DNA of 64,000 bases, from the NCBI RefSeq assembly GCF_014805685.1, contig NC_060890.1, positions 19,280,500 through 19,344,499 of the forward strand, written 5' to 3'. Below are positions 49,082 to 57,007 of the stretch, piece by piece. Source of the stretch: Silurus meridionalis. Lineage: Eukaryota; Chordata; Actinopteri; Siluriformes; Siluridae. Each line of letters starts with the position of its first letter. Within the stretch, counting starts at the first letter, position 1. The position numbers and the translations under genes are program-made. Under the pieces are notes generated by a model that saw only the letters and a program-made list of their open reading frames with translations, was not told the origin of the DNA and did no database searches.

Positions 49082-52000
49082 GACTCCCTCTGTGCGAGTG
49101 TCCGACTGGGTAGTGAAATGTGAGAGGGTTAAACTCTGATTTTAGATGATTTATCCTATCATCATGAGGCACTTCAGCTCTGAAAGCACAACTTTTAAAT
49201 GCATTTCCATGACGACTCTCACAACACGATCTTTTGATCGCTGGATCTGAGATTGTTTTCTACAGTACCACATGCGGTATCAAAAGGAGGAGGTTCAAAA
49301 GGAACACTGCTTGTAAAATGTATTATGCTGAAGGAAATGTTTGCACATGCTCATATGAACGCACGTCCACGTTAGGCTCGATACTGATTAATTACTGTGC
49401 ACTTTCATGCACTTGGCTGCTACTTTGTAGTCTTAAATCCGGCCGGAAGATCTCCAGATTAATAAAATGAGCTCCCTTGATGCAACTAAGCTCTAAACGA
49501 AGCAAGACGTGCTTATTGCTCTAATAAAACTGTTCTGCTCATTACTTTTATATTACTGCCAAGAACTTTATCGCTCTTTATTTTTCCTATAAACACGTTT
49601 ACATGATAAGAGCGAAGTGAGACTGTAATTCTGTTTAATAACTTTATGCACACTGCACAACCTTCGGTCAGAAAAACAAGACACCATTTATTTGTTACAA
49701 TCAGACAAGCCAGATTTCAAATTTAAATAAATAGTGTATCGGCTATTTTAGTCTGTCACTATTCATTCAAATACCCACATTTTTTTTGCCATGGCTTTGA
49801 GTTGTTTTGCAAAATGTCCTCCGTTTTACTGCTATATTCCTTTACTGAGCACGAACACTAACCTATTTTCATATTACAATCAAAAAATGCCATTTTGTAT
49901 ACCTTCTGAATCTTCCAGTTTATGAAATCCTTTCAATATAACGTCAGAATACTCAATTTCAGATACAGCCCAAGAAAACAATTACGATGACAGAGGAACG
50001 TTTTCAGAGACACGGCACTTGATATTGCGTTTAAAATGGTTGTGCATAAAATCGAACTTAACGTCGTAAAGTTCGAGTTTTAGTTCCCATTAGACTAGTA
50101 ATAATATATTTTTAGCTTAATACATAAAATGTAAAAGTTTTATAGCCAATCCTTAAGTATAATACAATTTAAAATCTCATAATTTAAATCTGTAGGTCTG
50201 ATCAAAATCCTTCATTTCTGCCCATCCTAAAAGCAATGATTTGTAGTATCCTTATAGCGCAGGCACACTTTATAAAACTCGAAGCGCTCGATGTTCCTCC
50301 ATAAAAGTGAAGCCATACCTTCAAAAAGAGGAAAGTAGGAACTGAGGTGATCTCGTACTTCTCAGACACGTCGGGCACCGCTTCAGCCTCCACCTGGGAC
50401 GAAATAAAAGAGGTGAAAATCTTTTTCATTTGTCATTTCCCTCCTACACCACTGCACTTTTCACACATGTTCCTCGGTGCTTTTTCCGTTATATAGCTCC
50501 AGAATGCGAAGAGAAGCGACTAAGAGAATAAGAGTGAGAGAAAGAAATTATAACCCACGACTGACCTACTAAATCAGTGATATTTAAACAGCACATATTG
50601 AAATCTGTAAATCTCTGACCCATGTTGTCATGATTGTCGTTGTTTCCCAATGTCCCTGGCCAATACTGCACATATGAAGGACTGAATCACAGCAGACAAA
50701 GCTGGACTGCAAACTTTTGACCGACCAAAACATAAATACTGATACTAACACAGGACAATTTCATATTTGCTCATTTAACTGATGCTTTTATATCAATGGA
50801 TGGATGACTTTAGTTATCTTAGAGGGAAATGCGGGTGTTAGAGCAGCACAGAGTAAAATGAATACTAAAAGCAATTTACATTATAGAGGAAAGATTAGGG
50901 GGGAACAAATTATATATATATATCTATATATCTATTATATATAGATATCATATCACATATATACACACACACCCACAGTATATAAAGGAGTATAAAAGCA
51001 TATAAAGGAAGAGATGGATATGATGTGTACAGATGGAGACTAAAACAGATTGGTGGTGCTGAGATTTGAATTCCCAATCAGCAGTCCAAAGCCATAACTA
51101 CCAACTCATTATCTATTATATCTGCACAATGAACCTCACATTGTCATAATCATTGATACAGTTTTTGGTGTTATACCTCCATTACATGTTGTACTTTGTA
51201 CTTCCTTTGCACATCTAATATATATATTTGGACTATTTTTTAATTCCACCCATCATTATATTTTTCCCTCATATCTTCTTTTTCCCCTTCTTCTTAATCT
51301 TTTATGTTTTTTTACCATTCCTAATGCACGGTTTCTGAGCGGCCGGTAAGGGTTTCATTTCACTGCAAGTTGTATCCTGAATAAAACTGTGTTTGTAACA
51401 AATAAAAAATATAATAATACACTTCTAACAGCCTGCATTTACATTTGCTTCGTGTCAATCAACAGTTTTGTGATCAGGGATGGGGAGTATTTATGATGTA
51501 TTTCGAAAATAATTATAGCATTTGTATTTGATAGGGTTGATGAAAATCGCTATATATTTTGTATCAAAATTAGTGTTTTGTATTTTTGCAGTTTTAAAAT
51601 ACAGTAAAATACTTTGTAAGAAATCTACATGACATCATAAAAATGCGGCCTCTGATTGGTACCTACTCTGTACTTTGCACAGACTCGTTGAGATCAGAAC
51701 AGGAAATTGAGCAATATAGAAGAAGGTGGTGAAGGTAAGAAACATGCAGCATCCAATAATCGATAAATAAACATTTGATTGCTAAATACTGTATACTGAT
51801 CAAAGTAGCTGTTTAATAGGATCATGATTTGCATGATCTTTTTTCATATTAATGCACAGATTTATGATTGAAAAATAAGATGAATAATTATTCAAAAACT
51901 AGTTGCTATGAACGCAGGTGCCATCAGTCGTTATCTCGTGAATGATTTGTTGGTCATTGTGTCAGTGTTCCTTATGTGAAGTAGCTCTTCATTACCAAAC

Positions 52001-55000
52001 ACCAAGTCCCTAAATTAGCATACAATTGAGTCATTCACAAACTGTTCAACATTAAACGGTAGGTTACTTTATAACTATCCTTCATCTGGGAGATCACAGG
52101 GACACGTATGTAAATATTCGATCTGTTAACTGGTTGTATTTGTCAGATTTGTGTGACTCAGCCAGAGAAAGTCATTGTAATGGTGAAGAAACTGATCAAA
52201 TTGGCCAGCCGATGGAAGATTTGTAAAGAAATTTCTTGCTACCTTGTAAAAGTATTTGAAAATATTTTTTAATACACAAAAATACAGTAGTTTATTTTGA
52301 TACACGGAGTGGCTGCTGTATTTTGTTGTTTATTTTAATACACTTAAATTTATGATTTTTTTTTTTAATAAAATACCAAACATCATCACCCTGTCTGTGA
52401 TAAAGCACATTCAAGCATATAATGAAAAAGGCCGGACTATCTGAATAAACCCACTTTAGTGAGTGTGTGACAGGTCTACCCCCCTCTAGACACCCTCTAG
52501 TGGTCATCCTCACAGCAGGAAAGCTTATACACAATCTTCTGCAAAATCCAATGCAGAACTCTTTAGCATTCCCATAAGAAGGTGGTGTTTTTATTAAAAA
52601 ATGTTAACGCTCATTATCTCTTTGCAGCCAACCACGAGGCAGTACAGTAACAGACAGTAAATGAGAAGTAAAAAGTTTTTTACTCAGTGGTTAAGACATT
52701 GAAAAACAAATAGGAAGGCTGCAAATTCAAATGTATCAAGCCACACGGATCAGCCTTCGCTCCCCACGTGCATCAATGAGCCTTGGCTGCCCAGGACCCT
52801 GTTGCCGGTTCACCACTGTCCCATCAATTAGAGCACTTTTGAAAAATACTGACCACTGCAGCCCAGGACCAGCCCACAAGAGCCCTTTTCAAATCCTTAC
52901 GTTTGCCCATTTTCCTGCTTCTAACACCTCGTGAGGACAAAATGTTCACTTGCTGCCTAATAAATTCCACCCACTAACACCCATGATAAAGAGATAATCA
53001 CTCTTGTTCACTTCACTGCTCATAATGTTATGCTTGGTCAGTGTAGAAACAACCTTTGGCTCATTGATGCACGTGGGGAGTGAAGGCTGGTCCGTGTGGT
53101 CCGATCCAACAGACGAGCTCCTGTAGCTCAAATTACTGAAGAAGTAAATGCTGTTCATGTTAATGGCATTTGAACTCGCAGACTTCCAATCAGTTGTTAA
53201 ACGTTTTAACCAATGAGTGACGAATTCTCATTTACTGTCTGTTACTGTACTGCATCATGGTTGGCTGTTGATGCTCGAAAGATCAGGACTGTTTTGGCAG
53301 CAAAAGAGGGACCAACACAATAGTCATAATGTTATGCCTGACTTTTCCAGCCATGTGGATCTTAAACAGTTAAACCTCAAACTGTTATCACAAAGGTGTT
53401 GAATGTGGAAGCATTAAATTTCTCCATCATTACAATAGGAGACCCAAACCTGTTCCAGCATGACAACGCCCTTTGTGCACAAAGCCGAACCCAAGCAGAT
53501 ATGGTCTACATGTTTAGGAAAGGAAGCTCCTGATTGGCCTGATATAGAGATCTGACCCAACCCTATTAAACACCTTTGGGATGAACTGAACACAGACTGT
53601 ACACCAGGCCTCCTCACCGCAGCTACATCAGTACCTGGAACATCTTCCCAGAAGAGTGGAGGGCAAATAGGGACTGAATGCGGAATGGGATGTTAAAAGA
53701 AACACACATACAAATGTCCATATACACTATATGGACAAAGGTTTGTGTATCCCTGACCATGACCATAAGATTCATATTTAATTTGTGAACATCCAATTCC
53801 ACAGACATACATTCCACTACACTCTGGAGTGTGCTTGTGATGCTCATTCATGGAACAGGAGAAACAGATTTGGGTCTCCTGGTTCTACTATATATAGTTT
53901 TTCCATCCACCACTGCTGGACACAAAGATCAATAACATGCACTTTATTTAGCACCTTAATTGACAAACATTTAAATCCTACTAATATTTACTAAACTAAA
54001 ATTCATGTGCCTCTGAGGTTACCTTGACAAACATGGTTTGCTTGTGCTCCTTGGCTAACTCCTCCATCACATCGTTCATCTGAGAGCACTGGGGAGCCCA
54101 TGATGCATGGAAATGAACGACTGTGAGGGACCTGGTAATGACAGAGTGGAAAAGATTGCATTATACATAAAGACTACAAAAATCTGAAGCTTGGTCTGTG
54201 TTGTAAATGAGTTGTAAACAAGCATAAGATAAAGACAATTTGATCTGATCACCACACATTCTTTTCGAGTGGACTTTCGAAAAACACTGTGTGATAATGC
54301 AGTGTCTCTCAAAGTAAAGTGGATAAAACATAAACAAGGGGATCAGTGAATCTTTAGTAAACCACAACCCGCATTTAGACATTTATTTGAACTTAAATAG
54401 TGGATTTCTTTTACAATGAAAAACCTCCCTGTGTTTTGAGATCACTGTTCTTAAGATCCCTGGACTTTATTTACCAAAACAAGGACAATTTTTACATTAG
54501 CTCTTGTTACTGTAATTATATGGGATCCAGCAGCTCCAGAACCAACCATTTCATCTACAAGAGCTAAAAAGATATCAACAAAGGCGTTTTCTAATATTAA
54601 ACATCTCCACGACTTGCTTTTTATATTCAAAATATCCTACATATAAACACATCCTTACTAAGACGTCAAAAACCTTCAGTTTCTGCTACGAAACTGAAAG
54701 CTAAATAAGGCTCGATGTCAAATCCATCCGTACTGCTCACAACGCGCACTACACTCTATACAATAACCATTCGTCCCTACCCTACATAGTGCACTTATCT
54801 ATGGAGTACTAGCCCATTAAGGACTTAACCCCAGCTAGCTGTTAGCGCGGTCATATATTGTTAGGTAACTAGATAATATTACAGTTTCTTAAGGCATTAA
54901 GAAGTTGACAAAGCTATTCAGAACCATCTTGTTATAAAACGGCTGAAATTTCACCAACCCGCCAGCCTTTTTTAACAAGTCCTCAAACTGCTGCGGCGTT

Positions 55001-55023
55001 TTCGCCTCCGTGAAGTTCGCCAT
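36599..55023 (-). CDS. glrx3: Glutaredoxin 3 (PICOT), complete 11-exon gene
   Basis: Multidomain monothiol glutaredoxin, a cytosolic/nuclear protein that in the family binds glutathione-ligated [2Fe-2S] clusters, partners BOLA2 and supplies iron-sulfur assembly. Coding exons in transcription order are 54959-55023, 54023-54131, 50319-50393, 48723-48924, 42243-42415, 41582-41643, 41429-41486, 39600-39652, 39387-39426, 38358-38450 and 36599-36649. Every junction is GT-AG and the phase runs through to TAG, giving 981 nt and 326 residues (human about 335). Residues 1-105 form the thioredoxin-like domain, with WAPQC at 33-37 (one active-site Cys, as is normal for GLRX3). Grx domain 1 has CGFS at 150-153 and Grx domain 2 has CGFS at 252-255. 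Each Grx domain carries the WPTYPQ and [11 protein letters not shown] glutathione-site segments. The protein ends in LRGEN, like its homologues. The start ATG at 55,021-55,023 opens the expected short N-terminus. No frameshift or missing key residue was seen. Confidence 0.96.
37290..37900. mobile_element. Possible DNA-element remnant in glrx3 intron 10
   Basis: Enriched in CGATGCATCG-like palindromic words (CACGATGCATCGTTTTGAAC, GGGGTGTATCGCGATG). I associate these with fish hAT-like termini. Boundaries uncertain. Confidence 0.35.
38358..38450 (-). CDS. glrx3: glrx3 exon 10 (Grx domain 2 core)
   Basis: A 93-nt phase-0 exon encoding residues 280-310: [20 protein letters not shown], then [11 protein letters not shown]. 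At the protein level it differs from the matching part of exon 5 at one residue. Confidence 0.95.
38727..39222 (-). mobile_element. Short Tc1-like element with transposase N-terminus
   Basis: A 496-bp element in glrx3 intron 9. Both termini carry CCTGATCGG and both are flanked by TA. The minus-strand frame 38,745-39,104 encodes a Tc1 N-terminal DNA-binding region: [38 protein letters not shown], and the [16 protein letters not shown]-like hook. The DDE catalytic domain is absent, so it is an internal-deletion derivative. Confidence 0.87.
39387..39426 (-). CDS. glrx3: glrx3 exon 9
   Basis: A 40-nt microexon-sized exon encoding [13 protein letters not shown]. It lies 173 nt from exon 8, with an AACAG acceptor and a GTAGAG donor. 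Confidence 0.92.
39600..39652 (-). CDS. glrx3: glrx3 exon 8 (second CGFS)
   Basis: A 53-nt exon encoding [17 protein letters not shown] with CGFS at residues 252-255. The donor is GTAAGA after two bases of Gly266. Confidence 0.93.
39915..39960. repeat. (GA)n microsatellite in glrx3 intron 7
   Basis: About 23 GA units. Confidence 0.95.
39961..41428. other. glrx3 intron 7, mostly unique
   Basis: No extra exon found. 41,145-41,235 shares about 85 bp with 43,363-43,455 (CGTGAGCCAGAGATG, CTACTTCACAGTAG, CCCACAACAAATCC). Confidence 0.5.
41429..41486 (-). CDS. glrx3: glrx3 exon 7 (start of Grx domain 2)
   Basis: A 58-nt exon encoding [20 protein letters not shown], the first strand and KG loop of the second glutaredoxin domain. 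It is separated from exon 6 by a 95-nt intron rich in CA in the transcript sense. Confidence 0.92.
41582..41643 (-). CDS. glrx3: glrx3 exon 6 (end of Grx domain 1, linker)
   Basis: A 62-nt exon encoding [20 protein letters not shown] plus two bases of Arg229. The acceptor is TGTAG and the donor GTAACA. A (TG)n tract, in transcript sense, lies about 45 nt upstream. Confidence 0.92.
41689..41749. repeat. (CA)n in glrx3 intron 5, about 45 nt before exon 6
   Basis: 30 units. In the transcript it reads (UG)n just upstream of the exon 6 acceptor. Confidence 0.96.
42127..42176. repeat. (AAAT)n repeat in glrx3 intron 5
   Basis: About twelve tetranucleotide units. Confidence 0.93.
42243..42415 (-). 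CDS. glrx3: glrx3 exon 5 (Grx domain 1)
   Basis: A 173-nt exon encoding residues 151-208. It runs from [13 protein letters not shown] through [18 protein letters not shown] to [11 protein letters not shown]. It holds the glutathione/[2Fe-2S]-binding WPTYPQ and GGLD segments of the first glutaredoxin domain. Confidence 0.95.
42611..44474 (+). mobile_element. Non-autonomous hAT element in glrx3 intron 4, interrupted
   Basis: Termini CAGAGATGGGCAG and GCCCAACCCTG form an inverted pair. Flanks AATTACTC (42,603-42,610) and AGTTACTC (44,475-44,482) are an 8-bp target duplication with one mismatch, as expected of hAT. The internal sequence matches the copy at 51,475-52,393 except for an inserted Tc1-like block of about 1.1 kb (roughly 42,840-44,020). 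No hAT transposase is encoded. Confidence 0.85.
42840..44020 (-). mobile_element. Tc1-like insertion inside the hAT copy, internally duplicated
   Basis: Ends carry GTGAGTACACCCTAAG and CTTAGGGTGTACTCAC. Minus-strand frames encode the Tc1 N-terminal helix region ([31 protein letters not shown]) and, twice, the catalytic-core segment [11 protein letters not shown]...WGCMS. The core segment is duplicated at 43,097-43,295 and 43,453-43,637. No intact transposase. Confidence 0.82.
44483..46059. other. glrx3 intron 4, unique part
   Basis: No exon found. 45,070-45,300 is GC-richer and repeat-free (TCACGTGGGAATTCATTATA, CCAGCTGCAGGCGGCTCAC) and is a candidate regulatory block. Confidence 0.35.
46060..46088. 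repeat. (CA)n microsatellite
   Basis: Fourteen units in glrx3 intron 4. Confidence 0.95.
46154..46245. repeat. (AT)n microsatellite, about 46 units
   Basis: Long perfect AT tract in glrx3 intron 4, self-complementary. Confidence 0.97.
46246..47589. other. glrx3 intron 4, unique and decayed repeat
   Basis: 46,905-47,175 has CCCGCGATAAACGGACCCC and CACGGTAAAGCGGGGGG, likely a decayed DNA element. 47,385-47,420 is a scrap of the GCAGCTTTAC family. No exon. Confidence 0.35.
47590..48550. repeat. Diverged tandem duplication in glrx3 intron 4
   Basis: Unit 1 is about 47,590-47,960 and unit 2 about 48,155-48,550. Shared blocks in the same order are CTATGATG...TTTCTGA, ACATGCTGAG.GGATG, ATTCTTACAGAAATCAAA and a terminal hairpin GTATTGTC...GACAATAC. 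Offset is 555-592 bp. Confidence 0.75.
48686..48714. repeat. (TG)n beside glrx3 exon 4 donor
   Basis: In transcript sense the intron begins GTAAAGG then runs directly into (CA)14. Confidence 0.95.
48723..48924 (-). CDS. glrx3: glrx3 exon 4 (linker and start of Grx domain 1)
   Basis: A 202-nt exon encoding residues 84-150. It has the [13 protein letters not shown] segment that closes the thioredoxin-like domain, a Gly/Pro/Ala linker, then LMFMKG-like [14 protein letters not shown] ending at the CGFS cysteine. The codon after Cys150 is split 1/2 by the intron. The donor is GTAAAGG, followed within 8 nt by a CA repeat. It is GC-rich relative to its surroundings. Confidence 0.95.
49033..49079. 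repeat. (GA)n microsatellite in glrx3 intron 3
   Basis: About 23 units, 110 nt upstream of exon 4 in transcript order. Confidence 0.95.
49080..50318. other. glrx3 intron 3, unique
   Basis: No extra exon or repeat recognised. Confidence 0.4.
50319..50393 (-). CDS. glrx3: glrx3 exon 3 (cis-Pro segment)
   Basis: A 75-nt phase-0 exon encoding [20 protein letters not shown] and FLFLK. SVPT is the thioredoxin cis-proline loop. The acceptor is CCCAG and the donor GTATGG. Confidence 0.95.
51475..52393 (+). mobile_element. Non-autonomous hAT element in glrx3 intron 2, uninterrupted
   Basis: 919 bp, termini CAGGGATGGGGAG and CATCACCCTG. Flanks TTTGTGAT (51,467-51,474) and TCTGTGAT (52,394-52,401) match 7 of 8. 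Shares GCATTTG.ATTTGATAGGG, GAAGAAGGTGGTGAAGGTAA and GTTCAACATTAAAC.GTAGG with the 42.6 kb copy. Confidence 0.85.
52620..53345. mobile_element. Inverted arrangement of Tc1-like and SINE pieces in glrx3 intron 2
   Basis: 52,740-53,045 is the 5' part of a Tc1-like element on the minus strand, with its terminus at 53,045. 53,055-53,170 is the adjoining transposase segment on the plus strand (TTGATGCACGTGGGGAG, GTGGTCCGATCCAACAGACG). Flanking SINE scraps and an ACTGTCTGTTACTGTACTGC block occur on both sides in opposite orientation. Confidence 0.78.
53410..53840 (+). mobile_element. Tc1/mariner-like remnant
   Basis: AACACCTTTGGGATGAACTG, CCCAGAAGAGTGGAGG, GGAATGGGATGTTAAAA and ACTATATGGACAAAGGTTTG follow the order of the 3' end of this family. 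A second terminal piece is at about 53,735-53,840. Confidence 0.72.
54023..54131 (-). CDS. glrx3: glrx3 exon 2 (thioredoxin-like core)
   Basis: The AG acceptor is at 54,133-54,132 and the donor GTAA follows base 54,023. It encodes [17 protein letters not shown] and the following helix up to TMFVK. The single cysteine in WAPQC is the usual degenerate thioredoxin motif of GLRX3. Confidence 0.95.
54959..55023 (-). CDS. glrx3: glrx3 exon 1 (residues 1-22)
   Basis: Starts at ATG and encodes the N-terminal helix region ([20 protein letters not shown]). The donor GT is at 54,958-54,957 and a Gly codon is split after its second base. Only this ATG precedes the thioredoxin-like fold in frame. Confidence 0.9.
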
Positions 55024-56459
55024 GTTTCCAGGCTAGTGCAGATGATTACCGAGTGACTCGTTTTCTTGCTAACTAGGCGTTACTAATCGATTTCATTAAC
55101 CCTTCGCTCATTTTAAATAGTTTTCGACCTCAGACTGTGATACATCATGTGTACAACTGACACAAGTGCCAATACATTATCAATGAATTTATTATATACA
55201 AATACATTATATGCATCCTTTCCCCTGTAATTGTTACCCTGATAGCTTGTAATTATCACATTTCATGAACTTCACACACTCATGCATGCTTACTGAACTT
55301 TCCAGATGTAGTCTCCCTCTGCTCTTATAACCTCCAGTCTCCTCGTAAAGCTATTGTGGAACCTGGCTGTTGGGATTTTTGCTCATTCTGCTATAAGAGC
55401 GTTAATGAGATCAGGTGCTGATGTTTGGTGAGGAGGTCTGGAGCACAGTCAGCTTTCCACTTCATACCAAAGGTGTTCATCCACTCTAGTTCTTCAAAAC
55501 CAACCCTGGCACACCACATCTTTATGGACCATTGAAATTTGTAAAAAGAAAATCATAAAAATATAAACTATACAAACTGATCCATTATTTGCTTACAACT
55601 TTATGGCAAATATTTGAGGAAGGCCCATGTATAGGTGTGATGGCCAGGGGTCCACAAACATTCATAATAGAGGCCTTACAATGTAAAATGTTTTAAATAA
55701 CTGAAACTGTGACTGATCATAGACAGAAATTTAGAACTTTAACTCTTAAACTGTGCCTTCAGTCCAGTTAAAAGTCTTCAAATCCTTCCTCAGATCTTTG
55801 CAATTAGGTTGTACCAAAACTGATTGAAGGTACAGTTTAATGCTACTTTTGATAAAGGTCTCAAATTGAATAGTGAATTAACAATCATAACTTAGTTGAT
55901 CATTTATCTTCTTTAAGCTTTTTGTTGAAGCAGCGTTAACATGGCCAGGGTTATGGTTATGGTTATTGCTATGGTTATGGTTATGGTGGATCCATCCTAA
56001 TAACAGCTGGGTTTTTTTTATTTTAATTTTAATTTTTTATTAAAATATAAATAGCAGTTGAACAAGTCCTTTTATTTGAGCTTTTCTCTAGTTTTAATTC
56101 TAGTTTATCATTTGACAGTTTATGAGCAATTAAAATATAGTCACATCTGTAATTTTAAAGTAGTATAACCAGAGATTTCAATGAGGATTATAGACTTATT
56201 TAAAACAGATTTGAAAGTTTTTGCCTGACCTTCAAGAACTACAACTACTAAAAAACAAAAACAAAAACAAAACAAAATAATAATAATAATAATAATAAAG
56301 AAAAAAGATTATAATAATAATAAAATATTTAAAAACTTCTTTTTATGTTAAAAAATAAAAAATAAAGTTTTTTCGTCCACTTTAAATCCATTGCTTGCTT
56401 CAAATCCAATCAAATGCTCCGGTTTGAAATCGTCCCTCCCTTTATTCCACATTCTCTCA
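55024..56459. other. Divergent intergenic region, mostly repeat-derived
   Basis: This is the region upstream of glrx3. The first 130 nt must hold the glrx3 5' UTR and promoter, but no CCAAT or GC box stands out. From 55,290 to 55,660 is a Tc1/mariner-like remnant. At 55,949-55,986 is a short GGTTAT array, and at 56,250-56,370 an AAT-rich simple tract. Confidence 0.6.
55290..55660 (-). mobile_element. Tc1/mariner-like remnant between glrx3 and c10orf143
   Basis: TTCATACCAAAGGTGTTCAT and a TTTTGCTCATTCTGC block match the same family as 10.2 kb. It ends at GGTCCACAAACATT. Confidence 0.65.
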
Positions 56460-56510
56460 CCTGATTGGTCAGGGTGAGCGCGTCATGGAAGCTGGGCGGA
56501 GCAGTAAAAG
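56460..56510 (+). promoter_or_regulatory. Likely c10orf143 promoter: inverted CCAAT box and GC box
   Basis: An inverted CCAAT box (GATTGG, 56,463-56,468), a CGTCA half-site (56,481-56,485) and a GGGCGG box (56,494-56,499) lie within 40 nt. They are in the most GC-rich part of the divergent intergenic region, about 340 nt before the start codon. No TATA box is evident. The start site is inferred, not seen. Confidence 0.45.
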
Positions 56511-56565
56511 AATTGAACAGACGGAAGAAGTTGAGGATGGTGCACCAGCTCGAAGCCGAGTGTGA
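56485..56565 (+). other. Possible 26-codon upstream ORF
   Basis: ATG at 56,485 opens a 26-residue polar reading frame ending TGA, upstream of the c10orf143 start. It counts as a uORF only if transcription begins before 56,485. It overlaps the GC box, so the real start site may lie downstream of it. Confidence 0.2.
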
Positions 56566-56838
56566 ATTGTTTCTTTATTTGGATCTACAGTAATCATTTC
56601 TGTATGTTTCTGAGAGAACCAGGCGATGCATGTGTGTGTTTATTAAGGAATAGTGTTTATTAGGTTTTGAAATGCAGTGGATGCTTGTTTTAAATGCATG
56701 ATGGATTGTGATTAGTTCTCACTGGTTGGATTGGACTGGATTGTTTAGAGCACAGAGCCGCCAGCTGTGGTGTCCAGTACATAACGGAGGTCTGATCTCG
56801 TCAGTGACCTTGTTGGTGGTTGGAGGAAAGACCTAATC

Positions 56839-56922
56839 ATGTCTATGGATTGTGTGAGAACCCTGGTGCAGAATAAGAGACAGCGGGAGGAGGAGCAGCA
56901 CTGCCAGTGGGACAGCCAGGCG
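56839..56922 (+). CDS. c10orf143: c10orf143 exon 1 (residues 1-28)
   Basis: Two close ATGs (56,839 and 56,845) open a basic/acidic N-terminus rich in Q, R and E. The donor GTAAAC follows a GCG codon. A (TA)n tract begins 22 nt into the intron. Confidence 0.78.
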
Positions 56923-56942
56923 GTAAACATCACCTGTTTATT

Positions 56943-57007
<65 letters not shown>

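Noticed and set aside
55949..55986. GGTTAT array resembling a telomere repeat
   Set aside because: The unit is GGTTAT, not TTAGGG, and is only about six units with an interruption. Treated as a simple repeat.
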